From the NCBI GenBank assembly GCA_021186555.1, contig JAJKFL010000001.1, positions 1-64,000 of the forward strand: a DNA stretch of 64,000 nucleotides. Direction: 5' to 3'. Every line of letters starts with the position of its first letter. The stretch's first letter is position 1. Positions 35,701 to 40,904 of this stretch are shown piece after piece. This DNA is from Reticulitermes speratus. Its lineage: Eukaryota > Arthropoda > Insecta > Blattodea > Rhinotermitidae. The position numbers and the translations under genes are program-made. The notes beneath the pieces are model-generated. The model did not search any database. It saw only the letters and a list, made by a program, of their open reading frames with translations, and was not told where the DNA came from.

Positions 35701-35745
35701 ATCTCTCAAGGGTTGATTAATTACGGCAGATGCCATAGCGAACAT
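11616..35745 (-). CDS. ALDH6A1: Methylmalonate-semialdehyde dehydrogenase (CoA-acylating), mitochondrial, 10 coding exons
   Basis: Exons in transcript order: 35745-35701, 32580-32428, 31241-31092, 28745-28667, 24268-23901, 22831-22585, 19103-18922, 15886-15707, 14821-14723, 11717-11616. They join in compatible phases into 534 codons plus TGA. The family enzyme converts methylmalonate semialdehyde and malonate semialdehyde to propionyl-CoA and acetyl-CoA with NAD in the mitochondrial matrix (valine, thymine and beta-alanine breakdown). Visible motifs are PFNFP (Asn186), IKPSER (Lys209), GSDLAG (261-266), NMGAK (283-287), GQRCMALST with nucleophile Cys317, and EIFGP (417-421). Asn283 stands where most aldehyde dehydrogenases have the general-base Glu, 34 residues before the Cys. 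This substitution is typical of the CoA-dependent MMSDH branch and argues against other ALDHs. The Arg-rich N-terminus fits a mitochondrial presequence. No frameshift or premature stop is seen, so the gene looks functional. Confidence 0.96.
12770..12860 (-). mobile_element. Fragment of the 'cttctggga' inverted-repeat family
   Basis: On the minus strand it reads gaggattcaggtcttctggg, then ggcgattggttcctgatg. This block order is shared with 17405-17460, 28828-28890 and 32790-32860. Only one arm is present. Confidence 0.6.
13184..13266 (-). mobile_element. Short 3' relic of the 2316-3365 LINE family
   Basis: On the minus strand, caggttccataa then tggggaatttcatgacta then attagcttatgag align in order with the LINE 3' tail at about 3275-3335. 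It is strongly diverged. Confidence 0.55.
13890..14600 (+). mobile_element. piggyBac-type transposon 3' end with transposase zinc-binding tail
   Basis: The frame from 13940 encodes [20 protein letters not shown] then [19 protein letters not shown]. That is the C-terminal Cys/His-rich domain of piggyBac transposases (CxxC...CxxC...CxxxC...H). Downstream the sequence ends in ggccataaaggg directly followed by ttaa (14597-14600), matching a piggyBac terminus beside its TTAA target. Two related blocks with tttcggcc and gttcggcc near 14535 and 14580 precede the end. The rest of the transposase is missing. It lies in MMSDH intron 9, opposite to the gene. Confidence 0.8.
14723..14821 (-). CDS. ALDH6A1: MMSDH coding exon 9
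   Basis: Residues 469-501: [20 protein letters not shown] followed by [13 protein letters not shown]. Acceptor TTGCAG, donor GTGAGT. This is the substrate-pocket and tetramer-contact segment of the family. The exon is too short to stand out on its own but is fully conserved in motif. Confidence 0.95.
15707..15886 (-). CDS. ALDH6A1: MMSDH coding exon 8
   Basis: Residues 409-468. [14 protein letters not shown] carries the conserved EIFGP motif (417-421) that holds the nicotinamide ribose in ALDHs. [20 protein letters not shown] and NMIDVGQ follow. Acceptor TTTCAG, donor GTGAGT, phase 0. Confidence 0.97.
16258..16925 (+). mobile_element. mariner-like element relic with near-intact inverted ends
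   Basis: The ends share ttcaggaagtaatgtc (left) and, on the other strand, tttagaaagtaatgcc (right). Internal frames read [19 protein letters not shown] and then [13 protein letters not shown], the second and third catalytic Asp regions of a mariner D,D34D transposase. The N-terminal half is deleted and a frameshift separates the two blocks, so it is inactive. It sits in MMSDH intron 7. Confidence 0.87.
17400..17580. mobile_element. Member of the 'cttctggga' inverted-repeat element family
   Basis: Contains caggattcaggtcttctgga, gcgattggttcaacatgttt and, further on, acccttgaagatgaaggcaa. The second arm carries ggaaccactcacccagtgac. The arms are imperfect inverted copies. The cttgaagatgaagg core corresponds to the hammerhead-like block of better preserved copies. 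Confidence 0.65.
18292..18335 (-). ncRNA. Hammerhead-ribozyme-like motif
   Basis: On the minus strand: ctgatga (18330-18324), a GC-rich stem ggctg/cagcc, then gaaac (18305-18301), a catg minimal stem III, and a ta cleavage dinucleotide. Flanks actc and gagt can pair as stem I. All core boxes of a hammerhead (CUGANGA, GAAA, UH) are present. Activity is inference. Confidence 0.55.
18922..19103 (-). CDS. ALDH6A1: MMSDH coding exon 7
   Basis: Completes Gly348 and encodes residues 349-408, [20 protein letters not shown] through [11 protein letters not shown]. The [10 protein letters not shown] segment and the GNFIGPTIL segment are standard ALDH landmarks. Acceptor TTTAG, donor GTGAGC, phase 0 at the 3' end. 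Confidence 0.96.
20140..20424 (-). mobile_element. tRNA-derived SINE, family A (best preserved head)
   Basis: On the minus strand the head reads ggccaggatagctcagtcgg, with an A-box-like segment, then ggggatcgaatcccggcggg with a consensus B box, then the family A body. It ends in ctttacctttacc. It lies in intron 6, same strand as the gene. Confidence 0.85.
20830..21112 (-). mobile_element. tRNA-derived SINE, family B
   Basis: The minus-strand head is cacgtggtggcacagttggt with B box gcgggtttgattcccgatgg, followed by the family B body. It is the same type as the copies at 6102 and 23389. Confidence 0.82.
21783..22072 (+). mobile_element. tRNA-derived SINE, family A
   Basis: The head is tgatagctcagtgtagtggc with a weak B box (ccaattcccagcacc). 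The body has cagcctcctattcagtgggt and agggcatgaagctggccaca. It ends in ttgacctttacc, after which (ATTT)n/(ATTC)n microsatellite sequence runs to about 22130. Confidence 0.8.
22585..22831 (-). CDS. ALDH6A1: MMSDH coding exon 6 (catalytic cysteine)
   Basis: Residues 266-347 plus one base of Gly348. It begins [16 protein letters not shown] and contains [18 protein letters not shown], the MMSDH-specific replacement of the usual ELGGK motif. [20 protein letters not shown] follows, with catalytic Cys317 preceded by Arg316. Acceptor TTACAG, donor GTGAGT. This exon decides the family assignment. Confidence 0.97.
23009..23267. mobile_element. Inverted-repeat element with hammerhead-like cores and a 12-bp flanking repeat
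   Basis: The arms 23009-23116 and about 23156-23267 are inverted copies (left begins attccagaaatacactaac, right ends gtgtatttctggaat). Each arm has the block agccgaaacatatgt. A 12-base direct repeat atgtttaagtct lies on both sides (22968-22979 and 23266-23277), consistent with a target-site duplication. It sits in MMSDH intron 5. Confidence 0.75.
23156..23201 (+). ncRNA. Hammerhead-like motif, right arm of the 23-kb element
   Basis: ctgatga (23161-23167), stem II ggctc/gagcc, gaaac (23184-23188) and a catatg minimal stem III. Stem I pairs ccc with ggg. The cleavage position reads tg instead of U-H, which should abolish cutting. The opposite arm (23072-23116, minus strand) keeps ta there but has lost the ctgatga box. 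Confidence 0.5.
23350..23680 (-). mobile_element. tRNA-derived SINE, family B, with (AGTAA)n tail
   Basis: On the minus strand: head with cagttggttgaggcactgcg and B box gggttcgattcccgatggtg, family B body, then a pentanucleotide tail that reads as agtaa repeats on the plus strand (23350-23387). The simple tail fits SINE retrotransposition. Confidence 0.85.
23901..24268 (-). CDS. ALDH6A1: MMSDH coding exon 5 (NAD-binding region)
   Basis: Residues 143-265, the largest exon. It runs from [16 protein letters not shown] to [11 protein letters not shown]. It holds the PFNFP motif with the oxyanion-hole Asn186, [20 protein letters not shown] with the cofactor-binding Lys209, and most of the Rossmann GSxxxG turn, completed by the first Gly of exon 6. 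Acceptor CTACAG, donor GTAAGC. No break is seen. Confidence 0.97.
24985..25095. mobile_element. Short palindromic element with a cgaaacgtcgg centre
   Basis: The arms tggtcttttgggtgattaca and tgtaatcacccaaaagacca flank a centre with tcccgaaacgtcggtaa. Only part of the hammerhead-like core is present (gaaac, gtc). It lies in intron 4. Confidence 0.7.
27300..27830 (-). pseudogene. Tigger/pogo-family transposase relic
   Basis: The minus-strand frames read [15 protein letters not shown] (end of a CENP-B-type DNA-binding domain), then [20 protein letters not shown] and [12 protein letters not shown]. After a frame change they read [17 protein letters not shown]. This order matches the start of the DDE domain of Tigger/jerky transposases, where the first catalytic Asp lies in the VDE motif. 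Frame breaks and a stop make it inactive. It lies in intron 4, same strand as the gene. Confidence 0.82.
28667..28745 (-). CDS. ALDH6A1: MMSDH coding exon 4
   Basis: Residues 117-142 plus the first base of codon 143. It encodes [20 protein letters not shown] and then DVLRGL, the conserved ALDH helix with EQGKT. The acceptor is ACAG and the donor is GTAAGT. The leftover C joins AG of exon 5 to give Gln143. Intron 4 downstream, about 4.4 kb, is the longest in the gene. Confidence 0.95.
28800..29060. mobile_element. Member of the 'cttctggga' inverted-repeat element family
   Basis: The left arm has gaggattcacgtcttctgga and ttgggtgagcagttcttgac. The right arm has gaaacatgaggaaccactca and catcacatccctgaagactg. 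The centre includes catgaaggcaccacaat. The copy is diverged; no complete hammerhead core remains. It lies in intron 3. Confidence 0.65.
29232..29422. mobile_element. Inverted-repeat element ('cttctgggatgttatgcagcg' type)
   Basis: The arms gctcttctgggatgttatgc and the inverted tgtgtaacatcccagaagag flank a centre with cccttgaagatggaactgat and atcccaaaacatgag, a decayed hammerhead-like core (aaaac for gaaac). Confidence 0.7.
29672..29969 (+). mobile_element. tRNA-derived SINE, family A
   Basis: B-box-like gggttcgattcccggcaggg, then the family A body (cagcctcctgttcaattggt, gtgaggctgaccactcaact) and a tail ccttttaccttcc. The A box is degraded. Confidence 0.8.
30251..30537 (+). mobile_element. tRNA-derived SINE, family A
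   Basis: The head is catagctcagtcagtatagt with a poor B box (cgtttcctgacagg). The body has cagcctcttattcagagggt and ggcatgcacagggacaactt. It abuts the palindromic element that follows. Confidence 0.78.
30538..30680. mobile_element. Palindromic element with a cccgaaacgttgg centre
   Basis: The arms gttgcttaaaatcttctggg and cccagaagattttaagcaac are perfect inverted repeats. The inner arms atgatgcc / ggcatcat also pair. The centre has gatgggacaaacaagtgatc then ccgaaacgttgg, a partial hammerhead-like core. It lies in intron 3. Confidence 0.75.
30844..31003. repeat. 17-bp tandem array, about 9 copies
   Basis: The unit is aaaatatactacacaat, essentially identical in every copy. It lies in MMSDH intron 3 close to the donor of exon 3 (31091). 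Confidence 0.95.
31092..31241 (-). CDS. ALDH6A1: MMSDH coding exon 3
   Basis: Residues 67-116, beginning [13 protein letters not shown] and including [18 protein letters not shown]. The Arg residues of the SRQQ and FRYQ segments (101 and 107) lie in the region the MMSDH family uses to bind the substrate carboxylate (family knowledge). The exon ends at donor GTAAAT, phase 0. Its acceptor TTGCAG belongs to a tandemly repeated intron segment (31255-31541), so alternative upstream acceptors are possible. Confidence 0.95.
31255..31541 (-). repeat. 57-bp tandem array that repeats the exon 3 splice acceptor, 5 copies
   Basis: Each unit on the minus strand contains attatgtttgtgacattgca followed by g, resembling the true acceptor attatgttttcaacattgcag that ends at 31242. 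The decoy acceptors would start exons at 31298, 31355, 31412, 31469 and 31526. The period is a multiple of three (19 codons). The frame of exon 3 stays open through the whole array (repeat peptide [19 protein letters not shown]). Confidence 0.92.
31762..32060 (-). pseudogene. Tc1/mariner-superfamily transposase fragment
   Basis: The minus-strand frame reads [20 protein letters not shown], resembling the 'SPDLxPxDFxLWGxLKDxV' block around the last catalytic residue of DDE transposases. [14 protein letters not shown] follows. The final acidic residue position reads K, so the catalytic site is lost. Only the C-terminal part remains. It lies in intron 2. Confidence 0.6.
32270..32375 (+). mobile_element. 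Fragment of inverted-repeat element with decayed hammerhead-like core
   Basis: catgaagatgggactgatat then gttgtcccaaaacgtcggta. Stem II gggac/gtccc is intact, but the first box has ca for c and the second reads aaaac. It ends in taatatcccagaagagcgca, the family's terminal arm. Confidence 0.65.
32428..32580 (-). CDS. ALDH6A1: MMSDH coding exon 2
   Basis: Residues 16-66. The exon is flanked by acceptor CTCCTAG and donor GTATGA, phase 0 on both sides. It starts with an Arg-containing stretch without acidic residues ([19 protein letters not shown]), as expected for a cleavable mitochondrial presequence. The mature ALDH start follows, with [13 protein letters not shown] and [11 protein letters not shown], matching the first beta strands of the family. 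Intron 1 upstream is about 3.1 kb. Confidence 0.93.
32789..32985. mobile_element. Inverted-repeat element, well preserved arms
   Basis: Left arm caggtcttctgggatgtgac to ttcatcttcagggtcaagca; right arm gcctgaccctgaagatgaag to aaatcccagaaaacctgaat. The centre is nearly a perfect palindrome around 32885. Each strand shows ctgaaga and gaaac/aaaac boxes, but stem II is weak. It lies in intron 1 just upstream of exon 2. Confidence 0.75.
33300..33493. mobile_element. Diverged member of the 'cttctggga' inverted-repeat family
   Basis: The left arm reads gaggattcatgtcttctggg. The right arm reads acaacccagatgacatgaac then cctcac. The interior has ctcaagggttgaggagtcct. It lies directly next to the LINE fragment. 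Confidence 0.55.
33494..33745 (-). pseudogene. LINE reverse-transcriptase fragment, same family as 2316-3365
   Basis: The minus-strand frame reads [20 protein letters not shown], then [20 protein letters not shown] and [19 protein letters not shown]. It aligns with VEQLKYLGTTVTNR...EEIKSRLKSGSACYH...SKNTNIKIYRTVI of the plus-strand copy. A stop follows before the GCE motif. Confidence 0.8.
34869..35010 (+). mobile_element. tRNA-derived SINE, family A, truncated
   Basis: The head is agccaggatagcctaatcag, then gaatttacatactggcaaga in place of the B box, then catatttttctctccccaaa. It is cut shortly afterwards. It is the most diverged copy. Confidence 0.6.
35701..35745 (-). CDS. ALDH6A1: MMSDH coding exon 1 (start codon)
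   Basis: The exon encodes [15 protein letters not shown] and ends at donor GTAAGT in phase 0. Two in-frame ATGs are possible. The first, at 35745, has a weak context (T at -3). The second, at 35736, has G at -3 and G at +4 and would give a 531-residue protein starting MASAV. An in-frame TGA lies about 30 bases upstream of the first ATG, so the coding frame cannot extend further. A third in-frame Met lies in exon 2 (MNRARV). The exon is short and poorly conserved, so this is the least certain exon. It is supported by the donor, the frame and the total length. Confidence 0.75.
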
Positions 35746-36540
35746 CAATTCACCCCCTAACCGTGTTATTCAGCTGCAAGTCAACACTTGAATTTCACAC
35801 CGATGCAATACCACTCAGCACAGCCAGTAATAGTGTAACAGAGCGAAGATTTCAGCATGGCCAACATGCAGCCTCTTAAGTATATTCCTATGATACTTAA
35901 ACAAATTATTTCATACCAAACACAATTCCTTCACGCAGATAATAAGTATCTCATTCTCAATAAATTTTATACACGAATATTAATTCAGGAATAATTTCGT
36001 GTTTTGATGTTGCAAGCCTTTTGTTGTACAACGTGAAAATTATTTTGATTGGCGGCATTGTTGTTTTGTGATCTCATTTCAGTACCAACCAAAAGATGGA
36101 AGCACACAGCCAGCGCATTCTGCCATCTCTCGGCGATTAGGAGCAGCGTCTTTCTCGAACAGCCAATAGGTCCTTAGTCACCAAATTCCCTTCATTTGAT
36201 GGAATTGGAAGGTTCATTACTGTCTTGAAAACAGCACGCCATTGACCCTATCCTGAGCCAGATCTTATATATTTAAGATGCTACTTTAATGTCATCCTCC
36301 TATCTGTGCCAAGGTCTTCCAAGTAGTTCTTTCCTTCAGCGATTAGAGATTAATTCATGCGAGTCGAAATTTTCACAGCGGTGTGATTAAGGATTCTATT
36401 CTTCTGGGACATGACGCTGTCATATCCCAGAAATGCGGATTCCCCACATTAATTCATAAGCTATTTCATTTGCGTTACAGAACTCCAAAATAAATACAAC
36501 AGTGCAGCATTTATGTAGCGTTTTGCCGTCATTTTGCGTG
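35746..36540. other. 5' flank of MMSDH, no promoter motif recognised
   Basis: It presumably holds the 5' UTR and promoter of the minus-strand gene. I see no convincing TATA or initiator arrangement. Bases 36365-36440 contain a short relic of the inverted-repeat family (ttcttctgggacatgac...catatcccagaaatg). Confidence 0.4.
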
Positions 36541-36816
36541 TAGCCGGGCAGCTCAGTCGGTATAGTGATTAGGACACGTGGTGGATAACTGAGGAATCGT
36601 GATTTGATTCCCGGCAGGGGCAAGCGGTTTCTCTCTTGTCCAGAGCATCTGGGGTCCACCCAGCCTCCTATTAAATGCGTGCCAGGGGTAAAGAGACAGG
36701 AGTGTGAGATTGACCACTCATCTCCATCTATTGCAGAGGTTAAGACAGCGTGGAGCTATACCTCCACTCCCCCACATGCCTTCATGCGTGAGCGGGATAT
36801 TATCTTTCACCTTTTG
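36541..36816 (+). mobile_element. tRNA-derived SINE, family A, good head
   Basis: The head is tagccgggcagctcagtcgg with gtgatttgattcccggcagg as B box. The body has cagcctcctattaaatgcgt and ends in atctttcacctttt. A and B boxes are about 50 bases apart as in tRNA genes. Confidence 0.85.
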
Positions 36817-39150
36817 CCGTCATTGTAGGCCTGGCTGCTGCATCTGCCTAATTTCGGAGCGCCTGTTTTTGTAAACAATGTGACAGCGCAGCATTAGACG
36901 CACTGCGACATGACAGCGCAGCATTAGGCTCAACAGTCTGGGCCACGTTGGACAGCGGCTCTAGCTAATGTTCTAGTCTTGTGCAACACAACGCCGTGTA
37001 GACAGCTAAATAATAGCAGACGTTTCGTTGAAGCCTACTGCCTCCATCTTCAGGCACTAGTAAATATTTGCCAGTCTATACGGTGTCACGTCGCCGCTGT
37101 GAGGATCGCAAATGTGGTATGTCTAATTAATTTAGTGGTTACACTCATGCAGCACTACTTCCACCTCCGAACTGCACACAAAATCAGTTACAGCCTTACA
37201 GAACACACATTCAGTCTCCATTACAAGCACTAATTAGCTAATGCTAAGACGGTCCGACCACGAACCTGCACTATGACGTCACTTTGCAACCGGTCATCAA
37301 TTTCTGGGCTGTACAGCTGACGTTTGGGCGCTACCTAATTCTGACAAGCCACTGCCACCCCTAAATAAAACTAATACTCCAGTTACTGCTGCTACCTTCC
37401 TCTTACAAATAGTCTTGACTGTAGTACTTTGAGGGGGGGGGGGGGTTACGGGTTGAAGGCCGCCCCTCTCCCCTACAAAACATCCTGAGGTCATGACTGA
37501 GGAAAGGGTTCGGATACGAAAGGAGAGGAATTTAAGCGAAATACACGTTCAACTAAGAAAAACGTATTTACTGATTTCTCCGAATAAATCTATTTGCCTG
37601 TTGCCCATCTGCTTTATACATGCTGGATTTCCTACCATGGCGCCGGTAGGACCTTTGCAAAGTGACGCACATGACCTATATGTAAAGCGGCCTGATACGT
37701 AATGATCAACTGCAGAGACGACAGAGCGTTCGTATTTAAAGATAGCAACTGTGTAAGTCGGCCTTAGACAAAAGCTGTAGGAACTGTACGGAATTTAGTT
37801 TTGTTCGTGTACAGCTTTTATTGTTTGATTTAATAAACTATTAAATATATACAAATACAGTATGTCAAAATCCCAACGTGTGCACCTCGCTGTCGGCGCC
37901 TCCGTTTCCGACCCACCTTATCCTCCTTCATTTGACAGCATGTAACATTTACTGCGACTGATCACAAGAATCAAACGGTAAACAGAGGATGTTGAAATTA
38001 ATGGGTTCACTTGATGTCAGCAACATCACACGTGTAACAAGATGGAGAAGAAATGCCTTCTAATTCTCCCCTGCGAGATTTGTAGCAGCGGCTATGACCC
38101 GAAGGAGTCTACAAATGCCTATACTTTCTGTAGCCTGGCTACGTAGTGCGAGATGGCGTTGTTGGGGATTCAGGCCGTCGGGACTGCGACGTTGTGACAC
38201 AGGAAGGGTCGAGGGACCCCTGAATACGAAGATACTGCGACTCTACGAAACGTCGGAGAATAGCTTACCCAGAAACACGGCGTCACCAGAATCTCACAAC
38301 ATATCCTACTATTCAATAAAATATTCTCGGGCTAGCATCGCCGTGAAAGCTGTAACTTATGCATGCTGCTGTATTCCAAACGTCTGTCTGTTGTTAACAC
38401 TGACTTCGCAGTACTTCTCTGGCATCTATCGTCTCAACTAACGAAGCCTAAAGATATGGTGGGGGGGGGGGGGGGTCCTGACATTCGAAATTTTGGGAAG
38501 CGGTGGAATTTAGCGGCGTAGAAGGAAGGTGCTGGCACAGAGATCAGTTTCTGTATTTGCTATGTCTCGTCGCAAGAACTGCTAGCGCAGAGGCACCTCA
38601 GTTGCCACACTTATGCACATGCGATGTTGAGATGCTTCTGGCATGACGTGTCAGTAAACATAACGCACAGGCTGCGGAGGATCTGGTAACGGAGGCAAAG
38701 AAGTCGAGTGTATCTGACTACGGCTACCTGCAACGTGCAGCGAGCAGCTAGACGACTTTGATAGACTGACCCCACACCCACGGAGTCCAATGGCCTTTCT
38801 GAATGAAAATACAGGAAAACTGTACAGCAGGGGACCCCACGACTTGAATCAGGGCACAGCGCCAGAAGGAATAAGAACAAGATCAAAATAAAACAGATTG
38901 TAGGCTGCTTCATACACGGCGTCTGAAGTGGTAACTCACCGCACACAGCTTGGCTTCTTCCTAAAGGCAAGCACGGACATACACAAGCACGAAACTGCAC
39001 AACTGATGAACCAAATGTTAAGAGTTTCAGCCTACTCTTTGGCTAAGTGTCGGCCCATCGGTCCATGTACATTTGTGGACAGGTGTTTAGGGAACAAAAT
39101 TCAGAAATTTGAAGGACATGGAATAAAAATTACAGACATTAAAGTAACAA
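36817..39150. other. Unassigned DNA with two poly-G runs and hammerhead-like relics
   Basis: No gene is recognised. It contains G runs at 37433-37445 and 38460-38474, a hammerhead-like core on the minus strand near 37019-37053, and a decayed one near 38205-38260 (cgactctacgaaacgtcgga). The short frames have no family motifs. Confidence 0.5.
37014..37060 (-). ncRNA. Hammerhead-ribozyme-like motif
   Basis: On the minus strand: ctgaaga (37053-37047), stem II tggag/cttca, gaaac (37026-37022), then gtc giving a one-pair stem III and a uc cleavage site. Stem I pairing is poor, so the motif may be inactive. Confidence 0.4.
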
Positions 39151-39410
39151 GGCCGATCCCAGTGGCCACGCGGTCTAAGGCGTGGGTCTACGGCTGCTCG
39201 CTTGCTGGGATTGTGGGTTCGAATCCCGCCTAGGGCATGGATGTCTGTCTCTTGTGAGTGTTGTGTGTTGTCAGGTAGAGGTCTCTGCGACGGGCTGATT
39301 CCTCGTCCAGAGGAGTCCTACCGAGTGTAGTGTGTCTGAGTGTGATCGTGAAGCCTCGATAATGAGGCGGCCTAGGCCCCCCAAGGGGCTGTCGAGCCAT
39401 TGGAAAAAAC
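39151..39410 (+). mobile_element. tRNA-derived SINE, family C
   Basis: The head is ggccgatcccagtggccacg then cggtctaaggcg, with B box ggttcgaatcc (39216-39226). The body has atggatgtctgtctc and cctcgtccagaggagtccta, and ends in gctgtcgagccattgg and an A-rich tail. A second copy is at 56239. Confidence 0.85.
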
Positions 39411-39894
39411 AAAGTAACAGGAATGCAGGTGTTGTACACAGACGCCACCAAGGCATCCATCATGGTGTCATGGCACACGAGTACATGTGACTTCAAACAC
39501 AGAAAAGCACGGCCTTCCCTATACCGAATTTGACTTAAACTCACAAACGTTCAACAGCATTATTACGTGCAGATGTGCTGCACACAGATCAGACAACACA
39601 CGTGGAAAGTGCTGACAGAAGTCCATGCACTCTCTGAAGTCACGTACGGCTTTCACCGCGCCACTGTTCGTGAACATCGCGATCATTGCATGGCGCTAGG
39701 TGAAGTCTCTCGTACGGAGTTCAGCACAAGTCGGTCTACAAATATGGACAGTGCGAGTAGAAATTTATTTATGCCTTAAGTAAATTATAACTGTCGCTAC
39801 AGCGACTTTCACGAAACACGTCGTTGCTCGACAATTTATGCCAAATTTCATGAAAATTCGACAAACGGTTTAGTCGCTCATATGAGATCATAGA

Positions 39895-40262
39895 GAGGCG
39901 GACATACGGACAGACATACGGACGGGCATACGGACAGACATACGGACAGACATAGGGACGGACGGACAGACATACGGACGGGCATACGGACAGACATACG
40001 GACAGACATAGGGACAGACATAGGGACGGACGGACATACGGACAGACATACGGACGGACATACGGACAGACATACGGACAGACATAGGGACAGACATACG
40101 GACGGACATACGGACAGACATACGGACGGGCATACGGACAGACATACGGACAGGCATAGGGACAGACATACGGACGGACGGACATACGGACAGACATACG
40201 GACGGGCATACGGACAGACATAGGGACAGATATACGGACGGACGGACATACGGACGGACGGA
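39895..40262. repeat. 12-bp minisatellite (catacggacaga / catacggacgga)
   Basis: About 30 short units alternate among catacggacaga, catacggacggg and catagggacaga. Read on the minus strand, all three frames stay open (Arg/Ser/Val/Pro/Cys/Tyr-rich) because the repeat lacks stops. This is not evidence of a protein. Confidence 0.95.
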
Positions 40263-40867
40263 CGTCGTCTTCTCACAAACTGTTCCTTTCCTTATTTCGT
40301 AAATAACGCCTGTTAGACAATAATGACGAATTTACAAAAAAAAAGTCGGCAAAATAATGATGACTCTTATGAAGATAAGGACGAACAACGTAACGTGGCA
40401 GGCAGTGAAATGGAGTTTTGAATAAAAGGGCAGCGATGACGAAATTTCTTGGACTGCTGTCGGAGTGTGCAGAATACAGACATAAGGGAAATTCGTTGCT
40501 CCAAAGTGCGAGCTTCAAAGTCGACAAAAACCTGCAGCAGACCGTCACACATTTAGGTTGGTAGGACAGCCGACACAAAGCCCAAGACAGCGCGACTGTA
40601 CCAACAGGACACTCCAGCAATGACGCTGAGTTTTGAGCCATCACGTGAATGCCGCATGGGTCGAGTCATTGATAAAATCACCTGCACACACATTGTGAAA
40701 ATTGAAGCCAGGCGTCAAGACACGTTACATAACACGGAATGCCTTTGGAACACACGAGGACAACCGTGCATAATGCTCGCCCTTCAAAGACTAAAACAAC
40801 GCAAAAGTACTTTGATATACAATGCACACCTGATTTCAAAAAACGCGCAGCTTTTGAAAGGTTTCCA
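40263..40867. other. Unassigned stretch between arrays
   Basis: Several frames of about 100 codons overlap on opposite strands, none with a recognisable motif. I see nothing to name. Confidence 0.35.
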
Positions 40868-40904
40868 GTCTTCGTCACTTTGTCATTCTGGTAAGAGCAA
40901 CATG

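Noticed and set aside
39769..40276. Arg/Val/Ser/Pro/Cys-rich minus-strand open frames of up to 150 codons
   Set aside because: Pure translation of a 12-bp minisatellite in all three frames; no start context, no non-repeat domain.
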